Below are positions 11,844 to 23,104 of a DNA stretch of 64,000 nucleotides, piece by piece. Below the pieces are notes generated by a model that ran no database searches, was not told the origin of the DNA, and worked only from the letters and a program-made list of their open reading frames with translations. Made by a program: the position numbers and the translations under genes. The stretch comes from Auricularia sp. M13. Its lineage: Eukaryota > Basidiomycota > Agaricomycetes > Auriculariales > Auriculariaceae. Position 1 is the first letter of the stretch, and every line of letters begins with the position of its first letter. The stretch lies in NCBI GenBank assembly GCA_037042915.1, contig CM073198.1, positions 186,001 to 250,000 on the forward strand, written 5' to 3'.

Positions 11844-12378
11844 TGTAGTAATCCGTCTGTTCGAACATGTGCATATACGAGATTGAACCAGGAACAAGAC
11901 CAGCATAACGAAGAAGATTTCCTCGAAATCAGAAGCGCTGATCAGTGATAGCATACAGATGCCCGGTGAAGCAGGGCATTGTGGACGGCATAGATTGTCC
12001 TTCCCGCCCAGCAGAAAGCATACTGCAGAAGGCAATGATGAATCCTGCAACGGGCTACACGCGTCAAGACAGCACTATAAAGGACTGCATCTGAAAGCGC
12101 TGTGACAAGACGGCAACGCTGTCGTGCCACCCTGAGGAGAGCGATCCAACACGAAGCAGTAGCTGCGATACGTAAGTTTTCAGCCCATCGAACGTTTGCC
12201 CTCGACACTCACTCAGCCGCGGCAGTTGATGGAATATGTTCCTTTGTACTTAGGATCGAGATTGGCTTGGTCCCACTACAGGATAGTGGATGGCGTGTAT
12301 CAGGGGCAGTTGGCAGTGGCATTGTACGCATTGCCTCAAAGGTGCCTGCGTTCACACACACACCGAGCATGCACGCCC

Positions 12379-13080
12379 TCAGCAGAAACCGCCTCCACGC
12401 TCCGCTTCTGTTTCAGCTTGCGCTGACCACCAGGCCAACATCCACCTGGAGCGCCAGCAAGTCGCTCTCGCGCTGCTGCCTCCCGAGCATCTCGTCCCAC
12501 AGACTGAGCGCATGCGGGCGAACGTGGCGCCGGACCTGCCAGTCGGTGTCCAGCAGCGCGAGCACGCTGACGTCCTGGCCGCCCGGGGCTGCGCGGCGGC
12601 GGACGCCCTCGTGCGTGAAGCCGAGGTGGACGAACATGCGGATGGCCAGCACGCACGCGTCGTTGCACACGCGACACGGTGTGCACCGAGCGCCCCGAAC
12701 GCCTTCTGCAGCACGTCCGCCACGGCGTACGTCGCGAGCCCGCCGGACGCAAACTGCGGCAGGACGCCGACGCCGACGGTGTACTCTGCCGCGCTGCCGG
12801 GCGAGGCGGCGAGGAAGACGCACCCGGCGATGTTCCGCTGGCCCGGGGTGGGGCTTCGAGGGAGATCAAGAGGCTGCGCGTCGGACGAGGAGCTATAGAA
12901 CATCCGCGTCAAGTCTGGCTCCAGACGCCGACGGTGGCCTTGTCCCGCATGGGCCACGATTGGCGCAACGTTGGGCTTGTAGAACGCGCTCTGTAGACTA
13001 TCCCAGCTTTTGTTTGTGATGTAACCTGGAATCTCGGACCGCGATGCAGCGTAGAGTGCGTCCGGTCTAAAGGCGCTGGC
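12379..13080 (-). pseudogene. GNAT-family N-acetyltransferase, frame-disrupted
   Basis: Minus-strand reading gives EIPGYITNKSWDSLQ near 13040, then FLAASPGSAAEYTVGVGVLP and VADVLQKAFGALGAHRV, which fit the acetyl-CoA-binding core of RimJ/RimL-like GNAT enzymes. The continuation (AIRMFVHLGFTHEGV and VSVLALLDTDWQVRR) lies in another frame, changing near 12660. I see no intron signals at the change, so a one- or two-base indel or a sequence error is likely. It sits just inside the inner edge of the left palindrome arm and has no counterpart at the right arm. A related GNAT fragment lies at the inner edge of palindrome 2 (60990-61268). Confidence 0.6.
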
Positions 13081-13099
13081 GCAGCTAGCCCGCCCAAGC

Positions 13100-13899
13100 G
13101 TGGACAGTGAGTACTCTATCTAGAGAGTCGCGATGGATGAATGGAGGCGGTGGATTCGCGCGCGCAGACTCGGACGCCGGGAGACTCGGAACTCCTCCAA
13201 TGCTCGCGTCCGGGCACCCGCAGAGCAAGGGAAGCGTCGACGGGCTTCATCAACAGCGAGAAAGGCCTGCTGCATTTGTATCTAAGTCCATAATCAAATG
13301 AGCACTTGACGCGCACGGACACGTTCCCCGATGGCGCTTCACGCGATGCATCGCGCCGGGTTCGTGTGCGGCCGACCACGAGGTCAGGCGCGTTGCAGTC
13401 GAACAACATTGCGGGGACGTCCCATTCCGCACTAGGGGCGCGGCCGTACTTCCGTGCTGGGCGCGTGCGATCAGGACTGGTCGACATCGACTTCAGCGCG
13501 CTGGTCAGATTGCAACGCATTAAAAAAGCTGTCGCGGTCAGCGTACCTCCGAGTCCTTCTCTGTGCTTGTATCCTGCGCCGACGCGCCCTCCGTCTTCCA
13601 GGCGGACGCGACGCTCGAGGTTCTCGCTGCGAAACGGGCACAGCATTATAGTTAGGATTCAAGCCACAAAGCGCGTCGGGAAGGAGCGCACCTAGAGCAA
13701 CACCCCGCTTCTTGACAAGATTGCATAACACAGCATGCGGGCGAGTGCGATCGTGCGCGAGCATACTAAATTTGCAGACCGAAAGCCGCCCAGGACAGCA
13801 CAGCGATGGTGGAAGCACAGCTCCGGAGCTTGTCGTCCGAGTCGTTCAAATTCGCAGACTAGGACCAGAAGCGATGGCGGCGGATGACCGTGGAAGGTG
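13100..13899. repeat. GC-rich diverged repeats, no gene
   Basis: No convincing gene. Around 13460-13510 a segment (GGACTGGTCGACATCGAC then TTCAGCGCGCT) recurs in the same orientation at about 14150-14185 and inverted at about 24000-24040. This is another degenerate unit of the repeat family that flanks the P450 core. Confidence 0.5.
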
Positions 13900-15030
13900 C
13901 GGCGATGACGTTGCCGGAGTCGTACGGACATCAGCGCACCTACAGCGCGAATATTTCCCCTCAGAGTCGCGCGGCGGACACGTCAGAGCGCACGGAGGCT
14001 CGCTCGTAGCGACCCCGCCCGCACCACCGGAAGAGGGGTCGCTGTTAAGACGTCGCTCTCAGGTAGACTAGCTCGCTCGCGCGGCCGTCCGTTTCATGCG
14101 CTGCAATCTTCCCACTCCCACTGGGCGCGTGCGCGGGGCGGAATCAGGCAGGACTGGTCGACATCGACATCAGCGCGCTCGTCAGATTTACACGCATGAG
14201 AACCTGACACGACGTACCTCATTTTCTGCGATGTTGCTTCGTGTGTTCACGACGGACGCGACGTTCGAGGGGTCTGAAGTCGAGCGCTACGAAGCATGAG
14301 CATGCAAGCCACGCAGCGCGCGCACCGGAGCAGTTCCCCCGCGTCTTCGAAGCTGAATATCGCGTCATTGTCATTCAGCGATCGGGCGGGAGTGTGACCG
14401 TTCGCGTCTGTGCGCAGGACGACGCGTTGCAGACCTAGAGCCGTGGGCCGCGATCACAGAAGCAGAGATGCACAGCGCCGGAGCTGGCGTCGTTCTCGTT
14501 CCCGCAGGATGCGACGGTTGACCATACAACATTGTGCCGTGACACCGAACGCTCTAAACGCAATATCAGCACGCCGTACAACACGAAAGCGCCGTCAGCC
14601 CACCTGCAGCCCGAATCGTTCCGCTCAGACATGGAGCGCGCGCCGGACACGTCCGGCTGGACTAGCAATCCGGCGCTGGCAGTTTCGCCCCAAGACGCCG
14701 GTGATATCGAAGTCGGTATGGCGCGCAAGCGGCGGCAGGTTGCTGCACGCGCCGGCCCTGGATCGTGTCGCAAAAGCAGATGGGGGAATGGAGTGGATGC
14801 CCGCAACAGGGCCAAGTACTCCTAAGTACTGGCGCAGAGTGATCCACGAAGACGCAGGATCCGGGTCGCGTGTGAAGGCCGCGGACACAACTCGTGCCGG
14901 AGTACTGTACGGGGCAGTAGGGCCCACGCGCAAGAGGGGTATGCAGCACACGCACGAACATCGCCCAGGATATCATTAGGCGGACCGGCGAGCGCTGGCG
15001 CTACTCAGGCGACGCATCGTCTGAGCTAAC
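13900..15030. repeat. Diverged inner extension of palindrome 1, left side
   Basis: Two blocks, 13900-14260 and 14490-15030, match in reverse order and orientation 23985-24290 and 23105-23760. Shared pieces include GGCGCGTGCGCGG followed by GGAATCAGGCAGGACTGGTC, ATTGTGCCGTGACACCGAAC, TTTCGCCCCAAGACGCCGGT, and CTCAGGCGACGCATCGTCTG at the inner end. Identity by eye is roughly 80-90 percent with many indels, much lower than in the outer arms. No gene is recognised in it; the open frames are unsupported. Confidence 0.75.
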
Positions 15031-17480
15031 AGTTGCGTCGCACGCCCGCATCATGATGGTATTGGTGTAGATCTGCTAGCAAATCCCACAGTCTCGTCAG
15101 CCCGGAGCGGACGGCGAACACGAGCTCTTGGGAAATTCCCCGACGTACGTGCACGGCGACGCTGGCTCCGAGTCCAACATTCCGTCAGGGCGTATATGGC
15201 GGAGCGCGTGGTACGGCAGTAGACTGGGACAGAAATAAGAGCAAGAAAGCGCCGGTCGGAGTCCGAAGTCGCGTTCCAACCTGTCCTCGAGTCCTCAACG
15301 TTATTCTGTTGAGCCCACTGGCTGGCTCCACTACACGTTTCTCTTGCTTCTTTCTGATGCTTTTTGCGGCTCGATGTTCTTTGAGGGTGGCCTGTGCATG
15401 GCGTCCGAAACGCTGCGAAAATTGCGCCGAGCAAGCGCAGATTGTACCTTCTGAATCTGCGCATGCTTGGGTGTCGCGCGCGCGGTGCTTCAATCTCGGC
15501 CAACGTTTGAGCCACAACTTGCTTTTGCAAAGGCAGATCGTCGATTGCGCACGAGGCAGCACGTACAGTACGTATACAGCATCGCGCCCGTCGTAGAAGC
15601 ACAGACTACAGAGCACGTCCCGCCCCAGCCCGCCCCGCGACTCCGACCGCACCTCACGAACCGTGCATCGGGCGCGCCTGTCGTGTCGTCGTGTTCAGCA
15701 ATGCCACGGCGTACCGAGTCTATCATCTGCGCACCTTGGCTTCTCGCCGGTGGAGCTGGTCAGTGCTGATTCGACGCGCTGCTTCTGGTGCAGGCCTACG
15801 AGCGGCGACATGTCAGCGATCTCGAACCCTTATCCGGCGTGCACAAACAGGCGACGTACCTCAGGCTCTCCCGCCGAGGGGCAATGCTGCCGGGACCGTA
15901 ACTCGTGACGACGGTCTGCGGTTATCTCAGCCCCCGCTCAACGTTAACAAAGACGAAGACGAACGCACCTCTTCAACGAGCCGGCCGTAAATAAAGCATG
16001 GCGCGATGGCCTATGAGACGCGGGAGCGTCCACCTCCTCCGCTCCCGCAGCGGGGGGCCTCCTCCAGTAGACCCCACCGTGTCTCCCCACCAGCGGCGTC
16101 GCTACGCATCGGCGTACGCCCCGGCAACCTCGCCGCCGATCCCAACAAGGCCGTGACGGCGAGGGACGACACGCGCCGACGCTCCTGCACGCTGGCGGGC
16201 GCGGCATGCCCAGCCGCGGAGGCAGGGGCCGCGTGCGCCTGGTGTGGCGGCGGGTATGATGGCCCGAGGATGTCAAGTGCGTGAGGGCTTTTGCTGCGAC
16301 GGGGGGTGGGGCTTATATACCCTCCCAGACGGCTGGCTGTGCTGCGGGACCGGGACCGGGACGATGTCAATTTACGACGCCACCATGGAGCTGCAATCCG
16401 CGCTCGCACTGTGACGGAACCGGGAACGGAGCGACAGGCAGGGTGAGCGTGAACTGGTGCTGCGAGACGATGTGAGCCCCTGCCAGTGCGTGTGGTGCAG
16501 CTGGACATGCGGAAGGAGATGCTAGCTCGGAACTCACGCGGAGCATCGACGATGTGCTTCGCAATCATGCAGGGCGTCCCATGCTGCTAATCTCGGGCGC
16601 AACATTCGCCTTGCAGGCGCCTTCTCGACGACATCAGCCTTGTGACCGAGCAAACGGGCGCGCGTATTCCGTGGCGAAAACCACGACTGTGCTACAGTGC
16701 GAGGGATGGCTTGGGACCTCGACTGGACAATGCGTCGCGTCAGGGATGGCAGTGTGTCCGATCTGGCACGCGATCGCACTCGCGTCAAGTGTCCGCTAAG
16801 TTAACAACTTCCAGATCGTCTGCAAGTGCCCTCGCCCCGAGTTCTCCGTTGGCTGGCAGCCTATCAAGCCCCTGAAACTGAGGTCCGGACACTGTACGCA
16901 TGAAGATCCGAGGACGAACGCGCTTCCAAGTTGGAACTCCGGTTGACCCTCGTCTCCCTCGACTCGCGTCACGCGGGGTCGACTACCGGGCTTTAAATAT
17001 CTCGCCTAGTTGAAAGCAACGGCCCGTGAAAATGGACTCGGACTGCGCTCGCCGGTGCTCGCCAACTGGACGCGACGCCATTGCTATTAATGCGCGCTGC
17101 TATTTTATACAATGTCGCGGCCCGTTTCTGGAGGGCAGGCTGCCAGTGCCGGTGTTGATGCATCATTTCGGGACGCAGTCCTCCTCCGAGTTAATTGAAA
17201 GGAGACCAATCATAGGTATGACTGCGAGTAGTTGACCGTAGACAGCGAGGTCAGTATTAGCAGATCATTCTCCGAGCTGCGTACTGGTGACTTGCGCGGT
17301 ACACGCCGTCTCGGGCAATGGATCTCACGGAGCAATGAAATCTAATTGGTCCAGGCAATACGTATCTGGATAGGAGCGTTCTTCAACAACGCTCGGACAC
17401 GAGATTCACCCGCTCGAGTGCAGGGGGCGTTCGTCGCCATCAAGATAACTCTCACCACGCCTGCTCTGATGCGTGAATAA
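15031..17480. other. Unique spacer before P450 genes, no gene seen
   Basis: GC-rich with several open frames in all directions but no recognisable domain, no matching frame in the other arm and no consistent splice structure. A possible TATA-like TTAAATAT lies near 16994. Nothing further can be supported. Confidence 0.45.
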
Positions 17481-19600
17481 TTAAGGCTCGTTTAGAGCTG
17501 GATCGTGGAAGAATTCGACAAGGGAACTCCACGGGAGCTCTGCAGGGAGTTCGTCAGATCTCAGGTTGTGTGCGATGACAGCGATAGCCACGAACATCAC
17601 TGCGCCTTCAGTCACCGTTTCTAGGGGCACTATGTCCCGTCCATTGTCGTCCTGCGCCGGAAGAATGTCGAAGCAATATAGCACGGTCGCCATCATCAGC
17701 CAAATCTCGGAGTCTGCGAAATGTCGACCGGGACAGATTCTATGCGAGTCAGCGTCAGCGCGATCATAGAAACTCGCGTGGGAAACGCTGGTCACCTCCT
17801 CCCAAATCCGAATACCGCGCTTCGGGGGTCAGTTACATTCTTGTCCAGCTGTCCGTCCCTCAGGAAGCGCTCAGGTTGAAACAGATGTGGGTCGGTAAAG
17901 GTCTTTTCATCCTGCATCATCGACCTGCGGCACATTCAGACTGCTTACGCAGCGGTGAGATGAGTCGTCACCAGATATTGGGGATTAGGATACCCCCAGC
18001 TGGAATGCGCATTCCTTCGTATGTGTCCTCCTGCATCGACAGGTGCGGAAGGGCTGCGAAAGTCGTCGTTGAGTACTTGTTCATGTTTGAAAACTTGGAT
18101 CAACTAACCAAGTGGTATCGGAGGATACTTTCGGTAGGTTTCGCGCAGGACCGCCTCGAGGTACGGAAGTTTGGAATTGTCGCGGTCGGCAAGTGAGGGA
18201 AGGCGCTCCGCGGGAATAACGGAATCAAGTTCCTCCTGCGCCTTTCGTAGGACATCGGGGTTCCGAACCATGGCAAGGATAAATGATTTCAACGTCGACA
18301 ATGTCTGTAGATTACGTTAGAATAAGGAAAATGATCGCGAGCACTGCTCGCACAGTATCGGCTCCAGCTGACGTATGCATGTCATTGAATGAAATAGGAA
18401 GGTACAAGGGGCGGGCTCACCGATGTACGCGATTCCCGCACAGTTCTTGATAACCTCCTCAGAGAGGGGCGCCCCGTCCACCTCAGCGTCTAGCAATGCT
18501 GTTGTAATGCACGGAACGGCCGTTCCTGCCGCCTAACAGGGCCCAAGGGTCAAACTCCGGCCGAGTCGTCTCTCGAAGAGCGCACTCACAATTTGACCCT
18601 TAACCCATGCGAAAGGCTCTTCCCGCGATCGCAGCTGAAGTTTGTGGGCCTCTTTTGCCTTTCGTTTGAACGAAGCGCCGGGAAGCCACGAGGGTACATA
18701 TTTAACTAGCCGCCAGTTGGTCACGCATGACGGTCGCGGATTCAGCTCAATAGAGTGCACTCACGGAACGGAAATATATCGACTAGGTGGAATCCCGCCT
18801 TTAGTTCGCCATTCGCAATCTTCAGCGTATCTTCGCCGAGCTGGATCCAGGGATCGTGATCGAATTTGGTGTTCTCAAGGCCGTAAATCGCAGACATGAT
18901 GTTCGCGCCAGCCAACCTAATGCAGACGTCAATGTTAGACTCTGCAGGCGTGAGAATCCGGACCAATGCGTGAGATTCCACACATCTTCGGGCGTCTCCA
19001 GGAGCGCCTTGAGAAACTTCGTGTTCAAGCGTTCCAGTTTTACGCTCAAGCGCGTGACTGCGGTCTCGTTCAGATGCTGGTGTAGCGCGCGGCGATGCAT
19101 GCGCCAGAAGTTGCCGTATTGCATGATCGTGATGTTCCATTCGTAACCCATACTACGCAGGCATTCAGTGAAACCCGTGTCAAGCAGTTGAACGAGATTC
19201 ATGCTCACAGTTCGCCGATCATAGGAAGTCGAGGACGACCAGAGTATGTCGCGCCTCGTTTTTCAAGAAGATCCACGGCTGCTTTCATGGTATCGAGTAC
19301 GACGAGGTGCCTATTGAGAGCGCGTAAGTGAACCACAGGTCCTACGTTCTGGGTCAACATCCCGCTCGTTGTAGACTGTGTGGGCCTACCGTAGCGGCTG
19401 CTCATCTCGTGGTATTTCTTCCATTCTTCGGGAGCGGGAGGGATGTCTGAGACGTTGCCAAGAATGAAGCTCGACTCGGGCGGGCCAGGGGGTAAGTCCA
19501 GGTGAACCGTGCAACGCTGTTTCGATAAGAGAAGAAGCGAGGCACCAAGCGCAAGTGCCGCCGAGGCGAGTAGCACAGTCCTTGAGTCTGCGAAGGACAT
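17481..19600 (-). CDS. Cytochrome P450 monooxygenase (microsomal)
   Basis: The start at 19600 gives an N-terminal membrane anchor (VLLASAALALGASLLLLS) and the proline hinge LDLPPGPPESSFILGN. Exon 1 (19209-19600) joins MGYEWNITIMQYGNFWRMHRR over a 56-bp intron (19153-19208). The I-helix AGADTT motif is assembled from small exons between about 18290 and 18390. The K-helix ExxR is in YLEAVLRETYRKYPP (about 18130-18180). The heme-binding loop FGFGRR-ICPGRHFAD is split by an intron just after the arginines (about 17720-17830), and the stop is at 17481-17483. Many 50-60 bp introns join in frame, so it looks intact. P450s of this E-class group oxidise hydrophobic substrates in the ER membrane; the substrate is unknown. 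It lies tandem to another, only distantly related P450 gene on the same strand. Confidence 0.85.
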
Positions 19601-20748
19601 GGCGCGGTAGCGGAAGGGCGAGAAAGTTGAGAGCGCAGAGAAACTGGCGAGAGAGCGCAAAAATTTTAACAGGCACTGCTCTGAGCGGGCTTAAATGGGA
19701 TTCCCAGCCCGCATGCAATTCGGGCCGCCCAAGAAAAGTAGGTAAGAGTGGCTGCCGTACTTGTCACAACTTCGGCATGTCCTGAAGCGGTTGTAAGAAT
19801 GTGCTGTCCGTACAGTATCTGATTTCTGCGGGCTTCTCTGGCCGCGAGGACAATCGAGATCAAAGAACAGGATTCAACGACATTGCTCTGCCTGGGTGGC
19901 CTTTGCATGTGGCGCTGTGTATGCTCTCAAAACCGCGCGTGCAGCTATTGGTGAAGTGGTAGGCGCTGAGCGCTGAGCAAAGGTTTGGCGCAACACGTGT
20001 AAACATCCTTCGGGCCAGCCAAGCACCCTGATGACACAATGGGAAAGCTACTGTTCACCAGAGTACCTCTGAGTCTGGAAGATTGCATGAGGTTGTCCTG
20101 ATAAACGCGCCGCAGCCAGATATTTCATTTCTCGCCAGAGCTTTGACCCCCACTGACAAAAGGAAGCTTTCGGTGGCACGCGCCGCACGGCGTCCAGACA
20201 ATCGACAGCCTTGCAGCCTCCATGTTTCACCGCGAACGCCTTGCACGAAAGCGCAGGTGGTTGAGCTGCAATGAAGTGGCACAAACGCCTATAAGAACAC
20301 GGCAGACGACTCCCATCGTTCCGCACTGCAAGTTGAGTGCGCACAGATCAGCGTGCAGTCCCGCAGCATGGCAGCGTCTTCGACGCGCTCCGTCATCCCC
20401 TGCAGCACAGCGCCGCAGGCGTTGGGGTTGCCGGCCCCCGGGGACGCGCTTCCCGGGCGGAGCGCACGTCTTGGTTCGCGCCGCTGCACAACCGACGCGT
20501 CGGCGCGAAACGCAGCTGGAATGCTGCGTTTGTGTGCGTTTTAAAAGGCGTGCGGCTTGCACATGCTTCATTGCTTGTGCAGGTGGGATTGGGGTGGGAC
20601 GCACGACCTTAATGGCCTTAAATTTTTTCAACATTGCTTTGTTCTGGTCTTGTACCGTACATTGTTCGGGGATGTCGTAGGCTAGTCGTGTGAGCATACA
20701 ATACTGTACACGGACACATACTGTTACATTGTCGCGGTTGTGAAAATA
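19601..20748. other. Spacer between the two P450 genes
   Basis: This is the upstream region of the first P450 gene and the downstream region of the second. A dispersed GC-rich repeat piece lies at 20579-20615 (matches 397-434). No gene is recognised; open frames around 20220-20690 have no domain signature. Confidence 0.45.
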
Positions 20749-22991
20749 TCAAGCCGTCGCCACCGGGGTGAATCGAACCCATAGCCCGCCCTGTAGACAA
20801 CGGCGTCGGCATCGAAGTTGATACATTCAGAGCCGACGTAATACGCACCTTCACGAACAGGATGATGGCGTCCTTCGGCCAGCATTGCTCAATCGCACGG
20901 CGCCCGCCCATCGTCTTCCATTCCGCTGGAGGCGCAGCGCCTTTGGGGGCCGCCTCGGGCGCAAGCTCGACCGCGGAGAACTTCTGCAGCAAACGCGCGA
21001 GGAAGAAGCTCGCCTCGTTGTACGCGAACTGCTGGCCAAGGCACTGTGCGTTCACGCTCTTTCAGTGACGTGTGAAGAATGCAGGCACGGGGACAAACGC
21101 ACGATGCGCGGGCCGGCGTTGAAGGGCACGAAAATCATCGGGTTCGCGACGAACTGCTTCACGCGCTCGGGGTCAATCCAGCGCTCGGGGTTGAACTCCT
21201 CGGCGTCGGCGCCCCAGAGGTCCTTGCGGCGGTGAAGGAGCAGTGGAATGTAGATGACGTCGGAGCCGGCAGGAACGTAGAGGGGTGACGGACTAGCGGT
21301 GCTGGGCGGGAAGACGGTCGCCTCGTTGCCGCACATGCGCTGGTTGATGGGCACAGGAGGGAAGAGACGTAGCGCTTCGTTCAGGACAGCACGCACTGCA
21401 GATGCCACAGTCAGCGACGTAGGCAACAAGCCGACAAGATGTTACTGACGGTATTTCATGTCACGGATCGTCTCGTATGTGGGCGGCTGGTCAGGGCCGC
21501 AGACGGCGAGGACTTCGTGTCGCAGCTGACGGAATACGTCGGGGTGCATGGCGAGAAGATATATCGTAAAAGTAAGCAGCGACGCGGTCTGCGGCGCAGG
21601 TCGATTAGCTCAAGAAAAGCGTTCGACTGGCGATGCAGAAGCTCACAGTGTCTCTGCCAGCAATCAGAATGTTGATGATTTGGTCGCGCAGGATCATCTT
21701 ATCTGAATGGGATGTCAGCCTGACAGGTTGACAAGGAATACGAGAGCGCCTTACCATCAGTATTCGCAACCAGATATTGCAGGAGCGTGCACTCGTTGAT
21801 GTCGAGCTTCACGCCCTTCTGCATGGCCGCAGCATGATCCTCCAGAGCCCGCTGGACAATAGGCTCCAGGTATCCGCGCACGACGCTGACAGGCTTCTTG
21901 ACGCTATTCCCGAAGAACTCCGTGAGGAGCCAGAGCGGGTGGATGTGGAAGCGCTCGGCCATGCGCAGCTGCGCGTCGTCGAATGCCTGGACGAACGAGC
22001 CGAACGAGTCGCCCTCCGTCGCGCTGCCCTTCGGGCCCATGCGCGCGCGCCCCGCGACGGGCAGCGGCGCGTGCAGCGAGTGCAACTGCGTGCCGAACAG
22101 GAACTCGGCCGCCGCGTCAATGGTGAAGCGCGCGAAGAGGTCCTGCACGTCGACCGCATTGCCTGGACTCAAGGCGGAGAGGACGCTGAGTGCAGCGTCT
22201 GTGTGCTTGCCAATGGTGATATAGTCCGAGATGCGGTCACGAGAGAAGAAGGGGCGCGTCATCGCGCGGTGCTGAAGCAATGCATCGATCAGTTATATTT
22301 CGCGGACCAGGAAGTGAAGCGTACGAACCATCTTCCAGAGGTCGCCGTCGCGGTTGAATATGCCATTTCCGAAGACACCTTCCCTTAGAAGATGTCAGCA
22401 GGCAGAGCCAAGTCCGAAGCCAAAGTGCTCACATGACATAGCGGCTCTTGTACCCCTTCTCGAAGTGCTGGAAACCCGTGGAAAGCACATATTTGATATG
22501 TGCGTCGTCAATGGTAAATATCTAGGTGTAATGAGCGCCGGTTGCCGTCCGAGAGGGGACAGAGCAAGACTTACGACGTCCTGCCACAGCAGGGTGATCA
22601 TAAGCGTCGTCGTCTTGTATTCCTCGAAGAAACGGCGGAACTCGAGCGTGCCATAGTCCGTCTCATACTTGCGCGCAAACTCGAGAACCAAGTCCAAGCC
22701 GCCGGGCCACTTGCCGCGCACCCTAGGAATAGGTTTTGCGCCCATGCGCTGAGCGGCTCTGTCGAGCAATCGATGCTTCACCGCATTATGCAGCGACCAG
22801 TACACCGAGACCGAGGCCGGGAAAACGACGAGCCACTTCAAGAGCGCAGGCGGCGCCCACCCAGATAGGACGAAGGCCGCATGCGCGAGTAGGCCGGGGA
22901 TGCCGACGACGCGCGCGAGGAGGATGAAGAGCGCGAGGCGGAAGTTTGTAAAGTCGGGCTCGCCAGTCCTCAGCATCCTGAGCACCGTCAT
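20749..22991 (-). CDS. Cytochrome P450, CYP63-like
   Basis: The start at 22991 ([14 protein letters not shown]) leads into two hydrophobic segments and the signature [17 protein letters not shown] and [14 protein letters not shown], as in basidiomycete CYP63-type enzymes. Later exons give [30 protein letters not shown], the ExxR region [39 protein letters not shown] and NPERW. The heme loop [26 protein letters not shown] is interrupted by an intron between I and C (about 21065-21125). The last exon (20749-20790) encodes [13 protein letters not shown] and joins over a 58-bp intron (20791-20848). CYP63 members in white-rot fungi oxidise alkanes, fatty acids and aromatics at the ER; that is family knowledge. 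It appears intact and ends close to the inverted repeats at 23105. Confidence 0.87.
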
Positions 22992-23104
22992 GGTTGCGAA
23001 TGAAGAGCGGGGCGGGGTCAGCAGACCCCGATGCACATGTGAATGCTCTCGTTGGCTTCGCAATCAGTGCCTGTTGCGGGACTTCTGGCGCCAACCCCAC
23101 GGGG

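Larger units (their letters stand above)
2378..12118. repeat. Left arm of palindrome 1 (inverted repeat)
   Basis: About 9.7 kb repeated in reverse at 24889-35490. Gene order is the same, read outward from the centre: CR-type gene B, CR-type gene A, iron transporter, F-box gene. The outer edge lies inside the F-box gene, where homology stops after the segment coding for RIPRALLGG. The inner edge is near 12118, where both copies share a GCGCTGTGAYAAGACGGCAACG segment and then diverge. CR gene A differs by about two residues over some 500 compared codons. The outer 3 kb is clearly more diverged, with indels. Confidence 0.95.

Noticed and set aside
12102-13019. 305-codon plus-strand frame
   Set aside because: Arg/Ser/Ala-rich shadow of the GNAT gene on the minus strand.
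20755-20790. tRNA-like B box (GGTTCGATTC on the minus strand)
   Set aside because: It lies in the last P450 exon coding for [13 protein letters not shown], and no A box or cloverleaf can be drawn around it.
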